Of a stretch of 64,000 bases of DNA, positions 40,858 through 50,641 are shown piece by piece; the stretch's first letter is position 1, and each line of letters begins with the position of its first letter. Source of the DNA: Caulobacteraceae bacterium (GTDB taxonomy: Bacteria > Pseudomonadota > Alphaproteobacteria > Caulobacterales > Caulobacteraceae); contig CANJLK010000002.1 in NCBI GenBank assembly GCA_947475465.1, forward strand, positions 62,001 through 126,000, written 5' to 3'. The notes beneath the pieces are model-generated. The model saw only the letters and a program-made list of their open reading frames with translations. It ran no database searches and was not told the origin of the DNA. The translations under genes were made by a program, and so were the position numbers.

Positions 40858-43617
40858 ATGGTTTCCAAACGCTATTTTCTGGCGTCCACTGCGCTGCTGG
40901 CCGCAGCGTTCGTATCCACGGCTCACGCTCAGACCCGGCCCGCGGCGGCTGCGGCGACGGCTGACGCCGGCCCCACCATCGAAGAACTGGTGGTGACCGC
41001 CGAGAAGCGCGAACAGAGCCTTCAGGACGTGCCGGTGGCCATCTCGGCCTTCACCGCCAAGCAGCGCGACCTCGTCGGGATCACAACGATCCAGGACTTC
41101 ACCAACTTCACCCCCGGCCTCGTCTATTCGAGCTTCAGCGACCGGGCGAGCGTGCGCGGCATCGGCCGCCTGACCAACATCCACGCCGTGGATGCCGCGG
41201 TGGCTATCTACGTGGACGGCGTCTTCAGCACCTCGACCATCCTGGCGGGCGGCCCGCCTCTGGAAACCGACCGGGTGGAAGTCCTGCGCGGTCCGCAGGG
41301 GACCCTCTACGGCCGAAACGCCATCGGCGGCACCATCAACGTGATCACGCCCCGGCCCACCGACCACCCCTACGCCGAGGTCCGCGCGATCGCGGAGAAC
41401 TTCGGCTACACCAATTTCCAGGCGGCCGCCTCCGGTCCCCTGGCCGACAATCTCCGGGTCCGGGTGGCTGGATACAAGCTCGACCAGAACAAGGGCTACT
41501 TCCACAACGTCAACCCCAACATGCCCTCCGAGGGGGCCAAGCGCGACGAGTGGGAATACCAGTTCCAGCTCTCCGCCGATCTCGGGGAACATGCCGAGGC
41601 CTGGATCAAGTACGAGACCCTGAAGTGGGATGACCGCGGTGGCCCGGGCGCGCGCTCAAGCTACCAGAACTCATCCTACGAAACCGGTCTCCTCGATCCG
41701 CGCTTTTCCATTATCTACAACCCGGCCCACGGCTATTCGACGGCCACGGGCCTCGCCGGCATCGTTCCCGGCAGCCTCCAGCAGTTCAATGGCGGAACGA
41801 CCACCACCAATCCCGCGCTGCAGGATGAGCGAGCCTTCAACACCAACACGCCCCTGCACGTTTCGCTGAGCAATGTGCACGTGCTTTCGGCCAGCGCCGT
41901 CTACCACGCGCCGACCTTCGACCTGAAGTACGTGGGCGGCCTGCAGAATTACAATTACGACCTGGAAGGCGACGCCGACGCGACCAACGTCAAGTCCTAC
42001 CAGATTCCCCTGGCGCCAGGCTCGATCTGCGGCACGATCCACGGGCTGTTCTCGGTCGGCCGGGCCCCGGCGGACTGCACGCCCCTGACCGTCGAAGGCG
42101 CCCAGACCTATCACTACTTCGAGCACCCGAAGTGGTTCAGCAACGAGATCACCATCGCGTCGACCACGGACTCGGCGCTACAGTACATCGCCGGCCTCTA
42201 CTTCTACCATGAGGACTATACGGGCTCGACCAACGACCCCGACATCTTCCTGCCGAACAGCGCCTCACTGCAGCATCCAGTGCTGGGGGCCGCCGCCAAT
42301 CCGAACGGCGTCATCGCGCTGGGCGACTACGACATGACCACCGACAGCAAGGCCGCGTTCGGCCAGCTGGACTGGAAGGCCAGCCCGACGCTTAAGTTCA
42401 CCCTGGGCCTGCGGTACACCCAGGACCACAAATTCGGGTCCGAATTCCGCCGCGTCGTCTGCAACTCCGACGTCTGCTACCCTGGCCTCTACTCGGCGCT
42501 CGGTCTCGGCGCCTTCGGCCCTGGCACGTCGGCGAACTGGGGCAGCCTGCTCGGCAATATCAACGGCCTCGCGCAGATCGGTCCCTTCCTTGGGCAGCCG
42601 GCGCTGGCCGGCCTCGCGGGCCTCGGCAACGGCGCCTTCGACCTCACCACGTCATTGGCCCCAACCACCAACGCCGCCGGCGCCAAGGGCGTCACCGATC
42701 CGGTCAAGTGCAACGCCTCCGGCGTCTGCACCCAGTACACGATCGATCCGGCCACCGGGAACCTGGTCCGCCACCTGGGCGACAAGTCGGACGCCTGGAC
42801 CGGCACCCTCGGCGTCCAGTGGGATCCCGCGGACGGCACCATGGCCTACGGCCGCTACAGCCGCGGCTACAAGGCGTTCGGTTTCGCCGCCGGCTACGCG
42901 CTGCCCACACCTGAAGCCAGCTCCGAATTCGTGGATTCCTTCGAAGTCGGCCTGAAGAAGAACTTCGGTAGAGCATTCCAGCTGAACGCGGCCCTCTACT
43001 ACCTGAAGTACCATGACCTGCAGGCGCCGGTTTCGGTGATCGTGGGGCCGACCACCGCCACACGCTTCATCAACGTCGCGGAGTCACTCTCTGACGGCCT
43101 TGAACTGGACGCCATCTGGCAAGCCACCGAGGCGCTGCGGATTTCATTCGACTATTCCTTCGACCACACCCGCATCGAGAAGAGCGACAAGTACCTCGAT
43201 ATCCGCGACAATATCGCCGCCTCGACCGGAACCCTGGTGAGCCTCGTGGGCAACAAGCTACCGCAGGCGCCAGAGAACAAGCTGGCTCTCAATGGCGGCT
43301 ATTCGTTCTATTGGGAGCCGGGCACCCTGACTCTGGGAGCGACCTACATTTATCGCAGCAAGGCCTACGCCAACGTGTTCTCCCGGGACTACAACTCCGC
43401 TCCGGCCTGGGATCAGGTCGATCTGCGGGCACACTGGGTGGCTAAGGGTGGCAAGTACACAGTGATCGGCTACGTCCGGAACGTCGGCGACACCAAGGGT
43501 TACGACGCCGCCGTCCAGGCGTCGCAGAACAACCTACCGGCCCTGAACGGCAACCCGAACCTGGAGCTGACCCCGCCGCGCACCTATGGCGTTGAATTGC
43601 AGTACCGCTTCTTCTAG
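40858..43617 (+). CDS. TonB-dependent outer-membrane receptor
   Basis: A 919-residue receptor with signal peptide (to AHAQ at about residue 25), a TonB box region (IEELVVTAEKREQSLQDVPVAISA), a plug domain (SVRGIGRL...; ETDRVEVLRGPQGTLYGRNAIGGTINVITPRP) and a 22-strand barrel ending in an aromatic residue (YGVELQYRFF). It imports a large scarce nutrient with energy from TonB. Several Cys pairs (for example in CNSDVCYP and CNASGVC) suggest disulfide-bonded loops. Substrate unknown; no enzyme or regulator partner lies beside it. GGAGG about 9 nt upstream supports the start. Confidence 0.93.
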   Translation: MVSKRYFLASTALLAAAFVSTAHAQTRPAAAAATADAGPTIEELVVTAEKREQSLQDVPVAISAFTAKQRDLVGITTIQDFTNFTPGLVYSSFSDRASVRGIGRLTNIHAVDAAVAIYVDGVFSTSTILAGGPPLETDRVEVLRGPQGTLYGRNAIGGTINVITPRPTDHPYAEVRAIAENFGYTNFQAAASGPLADNLRVRVAGYKLDQNKGYFHNVNPNMPSEGAKRDEWEYQFQLSADLGEHAEAWIKYETLKWDDRGGPGARSSYQNSSYETGLLDPRFSIIYNPAHGYSTATGLAGIVPGSLQQFNGGTTTTNPALQDERAFNTNTPLHVSLSNVHVLSASAVYHAPTFDLKYVGGLQNYNYDLEGDADATNVKSYQIPLAPGSICGTIHGLFSVGRAPADCTPLTVEGAQTYHYFEHPKWFSNEITIASTTDSALQYIAGLYFYHEDYTGSTNDPDIFLPNSASLQHPVLGAAANPNGVIALGDYDMTTDSKAAFGQLDWKASPTLKFTLGLRYTQDHKFGSEFRRVVCNSDVCYPGLYSALGLGAFGPGTSANWGSLLGNINGLAQIGPFLGQPALAGLAGLGNGAFDLTTSLAPTTNAAGAKGVTDPVKCNASGVCTQYTIDPATGNLVRHLGDKSDAWTGTLGVQWDPADGTMAYGRYSRGYKAFGFAAGYALPTPEASSEFVDSFEVGLKKNFGRAFQLNAALYYLKYHDLQAPVSVIVGPTTATRFINVAESLSDGLELDAIWQATEALRISFDYSFDHTRIEKSDKYLDIRDNIAASTGTLVSLVGNKLPQAPENKLALNGGYSFYWEPGTLTLGATYIYRSKAYANVFSRDYNSAPAWDQVDLRAHWVAKGGKYTVIGYVRNVGDTKGYDAAVQASQNNLPALNGNPNLELTPPRTYGVELQYRFF

Positions 43618-43637
43618 CCGTCCCCTTCGAATGAATG

Positions 43638-43667
43638 AGGCGTCCTGCTCCGGCGGGGCGCCTTTTT
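43638..43667 (+). terminator. rho-independent terminator after the TonB receptor
   Basis: AGGCGTCC pairs with GGGGCGCCT (one wobble) and is followed by TTTTT. It begins 20 nt after the receptor stop codon and ends just before the convergent glutathione peroxidase gene. Confidence 0.75.
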
Positions 43668-43671
43668 CATG

Positions 43672-44148
43672 TCAGAGCGTATCCTGGATGGCGTCGGTGA
43701 CCTCGTCGTCGAGCGGGTCGGTGCGCGAGCTGAAGGCCCGGACCGCCTGCCCGTCTTTGCCGATCATAATCTTGTGGAAGTTCCACACCGGCACGGCGGC
43801 CTCGCCCAGCGCCTGCTTCGCCCATTGGTAGAAGGGGTGCGCCTGGCCGCCGGTCACGTCGGCCTTGGCGGTCAGTGGGAAATCCACCTTGAAGCGGGTC
43901 TCGCAGAAGGCCTTGATCTCGGCCTCGGTCCCAGGCTCCTGCCCGCCGAACTGATTGCAGGGCACGCCCAGCACCACCAGGCCCTCGTCGCGATAGGCCG
44001 AGTACAGCCGCTCCAGCCCGTCGTATTGCGGGGTTAGCCCGCAGGCCGAGGCCGTATTGACCACCAGGACGACCTTGCCCTTGAAGGCGCCGAGCGGCAG
44101 GTCGGCCCCATCGATGGTCCTGAATTCGAAATCGTAGGCCGTGGTCAT
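43672..44148 (-). CDS. glutathione peroxidase family protein
   Basis: A 158-residue thiol peroxidase. The peroxidatic cysteine is C36 in NTASACGLTPQY; the Gln (GVPCNQFGGQEPG) and Trp (VWNFHKIMIGKDG) of the catalytic triad are present. It reduces peroxides with thioredoxin or glutathione. No signal peptide, so cytoplasmic. Length is typical of the Cys-type bacterial enzymes. Confidence 0.95.
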   Translation of the reverse strand: MTTAYDFEFRTIDGADLPLGAFKGKVVLVVNTASACGLTPQYDGLERLYSAYRDEGLVVLGVPCNQFGGQEPGTEAEIKAFCETRFKVDFPLTAKADVTGGQAHPFYQWAKQALGEAAVPVWNFHKIMIGKDGQAVRAFSSRTDPLDDEVTDAIQDTL

Positions 44149-44189
44149 CGCGTTCCCCCTGTCGCTGCGGCCAAGGTGGCTTAAGGAGC

Positions 44190-45107
44190 CTAGGCTTCCA
44201 AGCCCTGCTCGACCGCGAGGGCCAGATCGAGGGCGCGGATCGCCTCTTCGGCGTTGACCACCGGCCGTGGCGCCTGGCCGCGCACCGCCAACAGGAAGCC
44301 CTCCACACTTGCGCCGAGAGGATCCCTGGCCGCGGCCGTCTCGGCGAAATCGGCGTTCAGCGGAAAGGGCGTGGTGTTGCGGAACCCCCGGGTCATGAAG
44401 TCGATCTCCACCTCGCCGGAGGGATAGACCACCTTCATTGTGCGCCTTCGCTCCGGCGCCTGGCGCGAGACATCGAAAATCGCGGTGAAGCCGTCGTCAA
44501 AGGTGACCTCGGCGCGGGCCAGGTCCCACACTCCGTCGGGACTGCGGGCGCCCTCCCCCTCGGCCGTTACCGGCTCGGCCGCGGTGATCGCCAGGGCCAG
44601 ATCGATGTCGTGGATCATCAGGTCCAGCACCGCCGAGACATCGCGGCTGCGGTCGGACGGCGGCCCGTGGCGCATCGCCTCCAGCCGCAGCGGCTGCTCG
44701 GGGATGTCCAGCAGGCCCATGGCCTGGAAGACCACGCGTTCCTGGTGTCCGCAGGCGACGGTCAGGCCCCGGGCGCGCGCAAGCCCCCGGATCCTCTCGG
44801 CGTCGGCCACGGTCACCGCGATGGGCTTTTCGATATAGACCGGCTTGCCCGCCTCCAGGGCGGCCAGGGCGTGCCCGGCGTGCAGGGTGGCCGGCGAGGC
44901 CACCGTGACCACATCCACAGCCGCCAGGAAGGCCGCCATGTCATCGAAGGCCTGGCCGCCGAGGGGTGCGGCGACCGTGGCGGCCCGGTCGAGCTGCACA
45001 TCCAGAACCGCCGCCAGCGCGACGCCGTCGATCCGCGCGTACTGCCGCGCATGATAGCCGCCGAACACGCCCGCGCCGATCACACCGCCGCGCAAAGACT
45101 TTAGCAT
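44190..45107 (-). CDS. Gfo/Idh/MocA family oxidoreductase
   Basis: A 305-residue NAD(P)-dependent dehydrogenase. The nucleotide motif GVIGAGVFGGYHARQYA is at the N-terminus and the EKPIA motif near residue 90; the HDIDLALAI stretch carries the usual catalytic His-Asp. Substrates of this family are sugars or related compounds; the specific one is unknown. ATG 45107 is preferred because GGAG lies 6 nt upstream on the minus strand. Confidence 0.9.
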   Translation of the reverse strand: MLKSLRGGVIGAGVFGGYHARQYARIDGVALAAVLDVQLDRAATVAAPLGGQAFDDMAAFLAAVDVVTVASPATLHAGHALAALEAGKPVYIEKPIAVTVADAERIRGLARARGLTVACGHQERVVFQAMGLLDIPEQPLRLEAMRHGPPSDRSRDVSAVLDLMIHDIDLALAITAAEPVTAEGEGARSPDGVWDLARAEVTFDDGFTAIFDVSRQAPERRRTMKVVYPSGEVEIDFMTRGFRNTTPFPLNADFAETAAARDPLGASVEGFLLAVRGQAPRPVVNAEEAIRALDLALAVEQGLEA

Positions 45108-45252
45108 CGACCACTCCACAACCGGCTTTGCCGCCTATCAGGTCGTCGGGCGAAGCGCCACCCGCCGGCGCCTATTGGCCCCATGCGAAAAGCCGCCATT
45201 GGCGGCATGGGCCTGGACCGCTAGAAGGCTTGTCTTCACCCGGAGCTTGCCT

Positions 45253-46152
45253 GTGCCGCGCCTTTTCAGCGCCTACGTGATCGTCGACTGGAGCGCCGCG
45301 GCCAAGCCGACGACGGGCGCGGACTCGGTGTGGATTGGCGTGCTCAAGCGCGACGTGCGCTTCCGCCTGGCTTTTGAGAGCTTCAACCCGGCGACCCGCG
45401 CCGAGGCGGAGAAGCGCCTCACCCTGATCCTCGACGACCTGAAGAAGCGCTCCGAGCGCGTTCTGGTCGGCTTCGACTTCCCCCTGGGCTTCCCGCGCGG
45501 CTTCGCCGCCGCCCTGAATCTGCCAGGCGAACCCTGGCGCGCGGCCTGGGACCAGTTGGACAAGATGGTCAAGGATAAGGCCGACAACACCAACAACCGC
45601 TTCAATGTCGGCGCGCAGCTTAACCGCCGCCTCACCGAGAGCCCCTTCCCGTTCTGGGGCGCGCCGCCCAAGGACGTGCAGACCACGCTGCAGCCCAAGA
45701 AGACCCGTGAGCACGGCCCTGGCGACCTGCCGGAGTTCCGCCATGCCGATCTCGCCGCCAAGGGCGCGGCCTCGATCTGGAAGCTCTATTACAACGGCTC
45801 GGTGGGCGGCCAGGCGATCATGGGCATGCCCGTCGTCAGCCGTATCAAGGCCGCCCGCGGCGACGGGGCGAAGACCTGGCCCTTCGAAACCGGCTTCAAG
45901 GCGCTGACCGAGGCGGATCTGGACGGCGTCGATGTGGTGATGGCCGAGGTCTATCCCTCCCTCGTCAAGGCCCCCGCCCTGCCTGGCGAGGTCAAGGATC
46001 TGACCCAGGTGCGGACCACCGCTGAATTCTTCGCCCGCCTGGACGAGGCCGACAAGCTGGGCCCCATGTTCGGCCCGGCCAAGACCATGGCCGCCGAAGC
46101 GGTTCTCGACGCGGAGCGCGAAGAGGGCTGGATCCTGAACGCTGGCGCCTAG
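45253..46152 (+). CDS. hypothetical protein, RNase H-like (DUF429-type) fold suspected
   Basis: A 299-residue soluble protein. It begins MPRLFSAYVIVDWSAAAKPTTGADSVW, followed by a VLVGFDFPLGFPRG motif; the two acidic-strand motifs resemble predicted RNase H-fold proteins, some of which are annotated (probably wrongly) as cobalamin biosynthesis CbiG. GTG 45253 is chosen because CGGAG lies 7 nt upstream; an open frame reaches back to 45175. No operon partner. Function unknown. Confidence 0.7.
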   Translation: MPRLFSAYVIVDWSAAAKPTTGADSVWIGVLKRDVRFRLAFESFNPATRAEAEKRLTLILDDLKKRSERVLVGFDFPLGFPRGFAAALNLPGEPWRAAWDQLDKMVKDKADNTNNRFNVGAQLNRRLTESPFPFWGAPPKDVQTTLQPKKTREHGPGDLPEFRHADLAAKGAASIWKLYYNGSVGGQAIMGMPVVSRIKAARGDGAKTWPFETGFKALTEADLDGVDVVMAEVYPSLVKAPALPGEVKDLTQVRTTAEFFARLDEADKLGPMFGPAKTMAAEAVLDAEREEGWILNAGA

Positions 46153-47516
46153 ACGCCAGTCATCGCCGCGTCGCGCCGGCCCAGCTGCCAGAAGCGGGCG
46201 ATCAGCAGGCCGCCGGACAGCAGGCTGGCGATCAGCACGGCCCAGACCAGGCCCATGATCCCCAGACCCCTGGGGATCGCCAGCCACCAGGCGAGCGGCA
46301 TCATCACCAGGACGTAGCTCGTCAGATGGGCGCCTGACGGCAGCCAGACATCGCCGCGGGACCGCAGCGCCTGGGCGGCGACCACCTGTAGGCTATCAGG
46401 CACCAGCATCAGGCAGGCCAGGACCACGGCGGGGACGGTCATGGCCAGCGTCTCGGGATTGGTGGTGTAGCCGCGCGCCACGAGCGCCGCATTGGGCCAG
46501 ATGGCCAGGCCGATCAGGGCGACGAAGCCGCCCGTCAGGACAAACGCCACCCAGCCGGCCCGCGCCACGCCCACACGATCGCGTGCGCCATAAGCCCGGC
46601 CGACCCGCACTGCGGCTCCGGTGGCCAGGCCCAGCGGGATCATGAAGACCAGGGCCATCACATTGAGCACGATCGCCCAGGCCGCGACCGCGAGGCCGCC
46701 GATCCAGCCGGCGATGATGTTCATGCTGGCGAAGGCCGCCACCTCAAAGAAGTTGGAAACCCCGGCGCCGAAGCCGATCCGCCGCTGTTCGGCCGCCGCC
46801 GCCCGGTCGCGGGGCGTGCGGTCGAAGACGCCGAGCGCGCGGGCGTCGGGCATGAAGGCGATATAGGCCAGCATGGCGACGGCCAGGAAGGTGCGCGCGC
46901 CGGTCGTGGCCCAGGCGCCGCCCACCGCGCCCAGCGCCGGCAGGCCGAAGGTCCCAGGCACCAGCACGAGGTCGAACGCCAGGTTCACGCCGTTGGCGAT
47001 CCACATGATCCAGGCGCCGGGCCCGGGCCGCGAAAGCCCTTCGAGCCAGAAGGCGGCCGCCGTGCCCAGCGCCCAGCCGGGCAGAGACAGGCAAAACACC
47101 AGCAGCGCCCGGCTGGCCCCATCGGCCAGGCCCCGCTCCAGACCGATGCCGTGCAGGAAATGCGGCCCGCCCAGGGCCAGGACGGCGGCGGACGCCATGC
47201 TGATCCAGGCGCTGTAGACCAGTCCCCGGCGCAGAACTGCCCCGGTAACCTCGGGGCGGCCCTCTCCGACGGCGCGCGCTGTCATCACCTGGATGCCGGT
47301 GAGCAGGCCCACCATCATGGTGATCACGACGCTTGTGGGGGCCCAGCCGAGCGCGTGATAGCCAAGCTGGGTCGCCGAGAAGCGGCCGACCACCACCGCA
47401 TCGCACAGGCCCATCCCCATGATGCCCAGACGCGAGATCACCACCGGCCAGGACAGCGTCAGGAGCTGGGCGAGTTCGGAGCGGACGGTGGAGGGATGGG
47501 CCGCGGGGCGGTCCAT
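46149..47516 (-). CDS. MATE family efflux transporter
   Basis: A 455-residue membrane protein with twelve hydrophobic segments in two related halves, each with MatE features (LGIMGMGLCDAVVVGRFSATQLGYHALG in the first, FEVAAFASMNIIAGWIGG in the second). It exports drugs or metabolites using a cation gradient. ATG 47516 is used; a TTG at 47525 is in frame. Its 3' end overlaps the convergent RNase H-like gene by 4 nt. Confidence 0.93.
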   Translation of the reverse strand: MDRPAAHPSTVRSELAQLLTLSWPVVISRLGIMGMGLCDAVVVGRFSATQLGYHALGWAPTSVVITMMVGLLTGIQVMTARAVGEGRPEVTGAVLRRGLVYSAWISMASAAVLALGGPHFLHGIGLERGLADGASRALLVFCLSLPGWALGTAAAFWLEGLSRPGPGAWIMWIANGVNLAFDLVLVPGTFGLPALGAVGGAWATTGARTFLAVAMLAYIAFMPDARALGVFDRTPRDRAAAAEQRRIGFGAGVSNFFEVAAFASMNIIAGWIGGLAVAAWAIVLNVMALVFMIPLGLATGAAVRVGRAYGARDRVGVARAGWVAFVLTGGFVALIGLAIWPNAALVARGYTTNPETLAMTVPAVVLACLMLVPDSLQVVAAQALRSRGDVWLPSGAHLTSYVLVMMPLAWWLAIPRGLGIMGLVWAVLIASLLSGGLLIARFWQLGRRDAAMTGV

Positions 47517-47648
47517 GGCGGGCAACCTGAAATTTCAAAGAGACGCGAAGACTGGCCCAGCCAGCGGGAACGAACAAGCTCGCCCCTTAAAGCGGGCGCC
47601 CGCGGTTTCTTGACCGTGGCGTCAGAGGCACAGGCGCCCGGCTGCGGC

Positions 47649-47668
47649 GCCCCGCCGCAGGGCGGGGC
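47649..47668. repeat. GC-rich hairpin between MATE and small ORF genes
   Basis: GCCCCGCC-GCAG-GGCGGGGC is an 8-bp perfect stem with a 4-nt loop. No T-run on either side, so not a classic terminator. It lies between two divergent genes. Confidence 0.35.
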
Positions 47669-47757
47669 TGAAAACCATTAACCGATACACTGATAGCGAT
47701 AGGCAGATGCAGCGAGCAACCCCCGGTTGGCCGCGCGACCACGCTGAAGGAGTCGTG

Positions 47758-47982
47758 ATGACTCAGATCGCACCCCCCGCGCCCGTGGCAGCCGACGATC
47801 CGTCGCTGGCGGAGGTCATTGGCCTCGCCGTCGGCGTCGTCGCCGAACTGGAGGGGGCCCCACGCAAGTCGTCAGCGTCCGCCCGGAGCAGGCCGACCAA
47901 GGCTGAGATCGCCCGCGCCGCCGACGACCTTATCGTCCGCGCGCCCGCCTACAGGGCGACCGTCCTGTGGTTGGAGGACTGA
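47758..47982 (+). CDS. hypothetical small protein
   Basis: A 74-residue protein with no signal peptide or known domain. ATG 47758 is supported by AAGGAG 5 nt upstream, a strong ribosome site. The N-terminal half is predicted helical (DPSLAEVIGLAVGVVAELEG) and the C-terminal half too (KAEIARAADDLIVRAPAYRATVLWLED). Convergent with the DAHP synthase gene. Confidence 0.55.
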   Translation: MTQIAPPAPVAADDPSLAEVIGLAVGVVAELEGAPRKSSASARSRPTKAEIARAADDLIVRAPAYRATVLWLED

Positions 47983-47986
47983 CGGC

Positions 47987-49372
47987 CTAGAGACCGCCCG
48001 CCGCCACCTTGGCGGCCTCGACCCGATCCTCCTTCAGCTTTTCAGCCACCAGGAACGCCAGCTCCAGCGCCTGCTCGCCATTGAGCCTCGGGTCGCAGTG
48101 GGTGTGGTAGCGGTCGGCCAGGTCGCCTTCGGTGACCTCCCGCGCGCCGCCCGTGCACTCGGTGACGTTCTGCCCGGTCATCTCCAGGTGGACACCGCCC
48201 GGATGGACACCCTCGGCCTTGCAGATCTCCACGAAGCTCTTCACCTCGGAGAGGATCCGGTCGAAGGGCCGGGTCTTGTAGCCGTTGTTGGCGGTGAGCG
48301 TGTTGCCGTGCATCGGGTCGATGGCCCACACGACCTTCTTGCCGGCGGCCTTGGTGGCGCGCAGCAGGCCCGGCAACCGCTTTTCGATCTTGTCGTGGCC
48401 GAAACGGCCGTAGAGCGTCAGGCGTCCAGGCTCGTTGGCCGGCGACAGGGCGTCCACCAGGCGAAGCAGTTCGTCCGGCTCCATGGTCGGGCCGCATTTC
48501 ACGCCGACCGGGTTCTTGATGCCCCGGAAGAATTCCACGTGGGCGCCGTCCAGCTCGCGCGTGCGCTCGCCGATCCACACCAGGTGCGCCGAGGTGTCGT
48601 ACCATTGGCCCGAGGTGCTATCGACCCTGGTCATGGCCTCCTCCAGGTTCAGCAGCAGCGCCTCGTGGCTGGTGAAGAACTCCGTCTGGTGCAGGCCGGG
48701 ATGGGTTTCCGGCGTGATGCCGATGGCCGCCATGAAGTCGAGGGACTCGCTGATCTTGCCGGCCAGTTCGCGGTAGGCCGCGCCCTGCGGGCTGTCGGCG
48801 ACGAAACCCAGCGTCCATTTGTGGATGTTGTGCAGGTCGGCATAGCCGCCGCCCGCGAAGGCGCGCAGCAGGTTCAGGGTCGCTGCCGACTGGCTGTAGG
48901 CCTGGAGCATCCGCTGCGGATCCGGCGTGCGGGCCTCGGCGGTGAACTCCATGCCGTTGATGATATCGCCCCGATAGGACGGCAGGGTGACGCCGCCGAT
49001 CGTCTCCACCGGCGCCGAGCGCGGCTTGGCGAACTGGCCGGCCATGCGGCCCACCTTCACCACAGGCTTGCCGCCCGCGAAGGTCAGGACCACCGCCATC
49101 TGGAGGATGAGGCGGAAGGTGTCGCGGATGTTGTCGGCGGCGAATTCCTTGAAGCTCTCGGCGCAGTCGCCGCCCTGCAACAGGAAGGCGCGGCCTTCGG
49201 AAACCTCGCCCAGCAGGGCCTTGAGGCGGCGGGCCTCGCCGGCGAAGACCAGCGGCGGCATGGCGCGCAGTGTCTGCTCGGCCTTGGCCAGGGCGGCCGC
49301 GTCCGGATAGTCCGTCGGCATATGCTTGGCGGGCTTTGACCTCCAGGAGGCCGGTGTCCAATGATCCGTCAT
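47987..49372 (-). CDS. class II 3-deoxy-7-phosphoheptulonate (DAHP) synthase
   Basis: A 461-residue enzyme of the plant-like class II family, first step of the shikimate pathway: phosphoenolpyruvate plus erythrose 4-phosphate to DAHP. Signatures are [17 protein letters not shown] (metal-binding Cys), [48 protein letters not shown] and [15 protein letters not shown]. Full length. Confidence 0.97.
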   Translation of the reverse strand: MTDHWTPASWRSKPAKHMPTDYPDAAALAKAEQTLRAMPPLVFAGEARRLKALLGEVSEGRAFLLQGGDCAESFKEFAADNIRDTFRLILQMAVVLTFAGGKPVVKVGRMAGQFAKPRSAPVETIGGVTLPSYRGDIINGMEFTAEARTPDPQRMLQAYSQSAATLNLLRAFAGGGYADLHNIHKWTLGFVADSPQGAAYRELAGKISESLDFMAAIGITPETHPGLHQTEFFTSHEALLLNLEEAMTRVDSTSGQWYDTSAHLVWIGERTRELDGAHVEFFRGIKNPVGVKCGPTMEPDELLRLVDALSPANEPGRLTLYGRFGHDKIEKRLPGLLRATKAAGKKVVWAIDPMHGNTLTANNGYKTRPFDRILSEVKSFVEICKAEGVHPGGVHLEMTGQNVTECTGGAREVTEGDLADRYHTHCDPRLNGEQALELAFLVAEKLKEDRVEAAKVAAGGL

Positions 49373-49441
49373 CGCTCAACTCTCTCGCGCAGCCAAGAAG
49401 GGGCGCCCGGATGTCCAGGCTTGGCCGCGAAAGCGGGCCTT

Positions 49442-50641
49442 CTACTCCACCATATGGGGTGCGGTCGATGGTTGGTTGAGGGCCGAGAGCGCGACAATCA
49501 ATACGCCAAGGGCGATCCACCACTCCTGCCAGATGCCGAAGTTGATCGCGCCGAACAGCAGATAGACCGCCGCGCAGGCCGCCGTGCCGGCCATGGCGGG
49601 CGCCGGCCTGGGCCTCGCCAGCCTCAGCAGGGTCACTCCCCAGAACGCCGCCAGGGCCACCGCGCCGACCGCGCCCAGCTCCAGCCAGACCTGCAGGGCG
49701 CCGTCGTGAGGATGGAGCTGAATGCCCGGGGCGAACATCCGGCTGGCGTCCAGGCCCCAGCCGCGCAGCGGCTTGTCGCGGATCCAGTCGATGGCGTGGC
49801 TCCAGTAGCCCATGCGCTCAGCGTAGGAGAGCGGGATGGCGCTCTGGATGGCCCCGTAGTCGGCGAAATGGCGAACGGCCCAGACCAGGAGCGGCGCGGC
49901 CAGGAAGAAGGCCGCCGCGAATACGGCCATGATGCGAGGCAGGGCGGTCGGCCACCGCCAGGCCGCCAGGCCTACCAATGGCGCCAGGACCAGGGCGATG
50001 ACCGGGGCGTCGGACTTGAAGGCGATCGCCGCCGCGCCGGCGCCCGCCACCATGGCCAAAGCCAGCCAGGGCCGCAGCCGGGCCGGCGCGCCTAGGGCCA
50101 CCAGGGGCAGCAGCGCGGTCATAACAAAGGTGGCGTGGCCCAGCTTGGCCTCGGCGATATCCTGGCGCATGGGCGAATAGGCGACCCCCCGCAGGGACTG
50201 GTAGAGCGCCCCGCGCGTCGCGGTCTCGGCGATCAGGATCGCGCCGAAGATTCCAAAGCCCCAGGCGAAGACGGCCAGCGCCCGACGCTTGCCCGGCTCG
50301 TCGGCCCGGCGCGCGGCGCAGATCAGGCTCCAGAACACCGGCAGTTCGAGCGCCAGCTTGAGAATGCCGCTGTTCCCCGCCGAGGCGGGATGAAACGGGC
50401 TCCAGGTGGTCGAAACAGCCGCCCAGATCAGGCCGGCGAACAGCACGATCAGGCCGGGCCTATCCTCGTCGGTGATGCGCACCGCCGGCAGCGTTAGCAG
50501 ACCGCCCAATGCGACCAGGGCCGCGAAACCCTTGGGGGCCAGCCAGGCGAACAACGGGGTGGCTCCGGCGATCACCGTGAGGACCCAGCCGCACCAGATC
50601 GCCAGGCGCCCAGGACCGGGCGCGGCGCCGGCCGTCGTCAT
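49442..50641 (-). CDS. O-antigen ligase family membrane protein
   Basis: A 399-residue protein with about ten to twelve hydrophobic segments and the Wzy_C-type periplasmic loop (DWIRDKPLRGWGLDASRMF...HPHDGALQVWLELGAVGA), the signature of O-antigen ligase or polymerase. It would join polysaccharide to lipid A-core or act on a similar surface glycan. ATG 50641 overlaps the gor stop by 4 nt, so it belongs to the gor transcript. Glycan target unknown. Confidence 0.88.
   Translation of the reverse strand: MTTAGAAPGPGRLAIWCGWVLTVIAGATPLFAWLAPKGFAALVALGGLLTLPAVRITDEDRPGLIVLFAGLIWAAVSTTWSPFHPASAGNSGILKLALELPVFWSLICAARRADEPGKRRALAVFAWGFGIFGAILIAETATRGALYQSLRGVAYSPMRQDIAEAKLGHATFVMTALLPLVALGAPARLRPWLALAMVAGAGAAAIAFKSDAPVIALVLAPLVGLAAWRWPTALPRIMAVFAAAFFLAAPLLVWAVRHFADYGAIQSAIPLSYAERMGYWSHAIDWIRDKPLRGWGLDASRMFAPGIQLHPHDGALQVWLELGAVGAVALAAFWGVTLLRLARPRPAPAMAGTAACAAVYLLFGAINFGIWQEWWIALGVLIVALSALNQPSTAPHMVE

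Noticed and set aside
47670-47695. TTAACC near 47679 as a possible CtrA site
   Set aside because: It continues GAT instead of AT after TTAACC and has no second TTAA at seven-base spacing.
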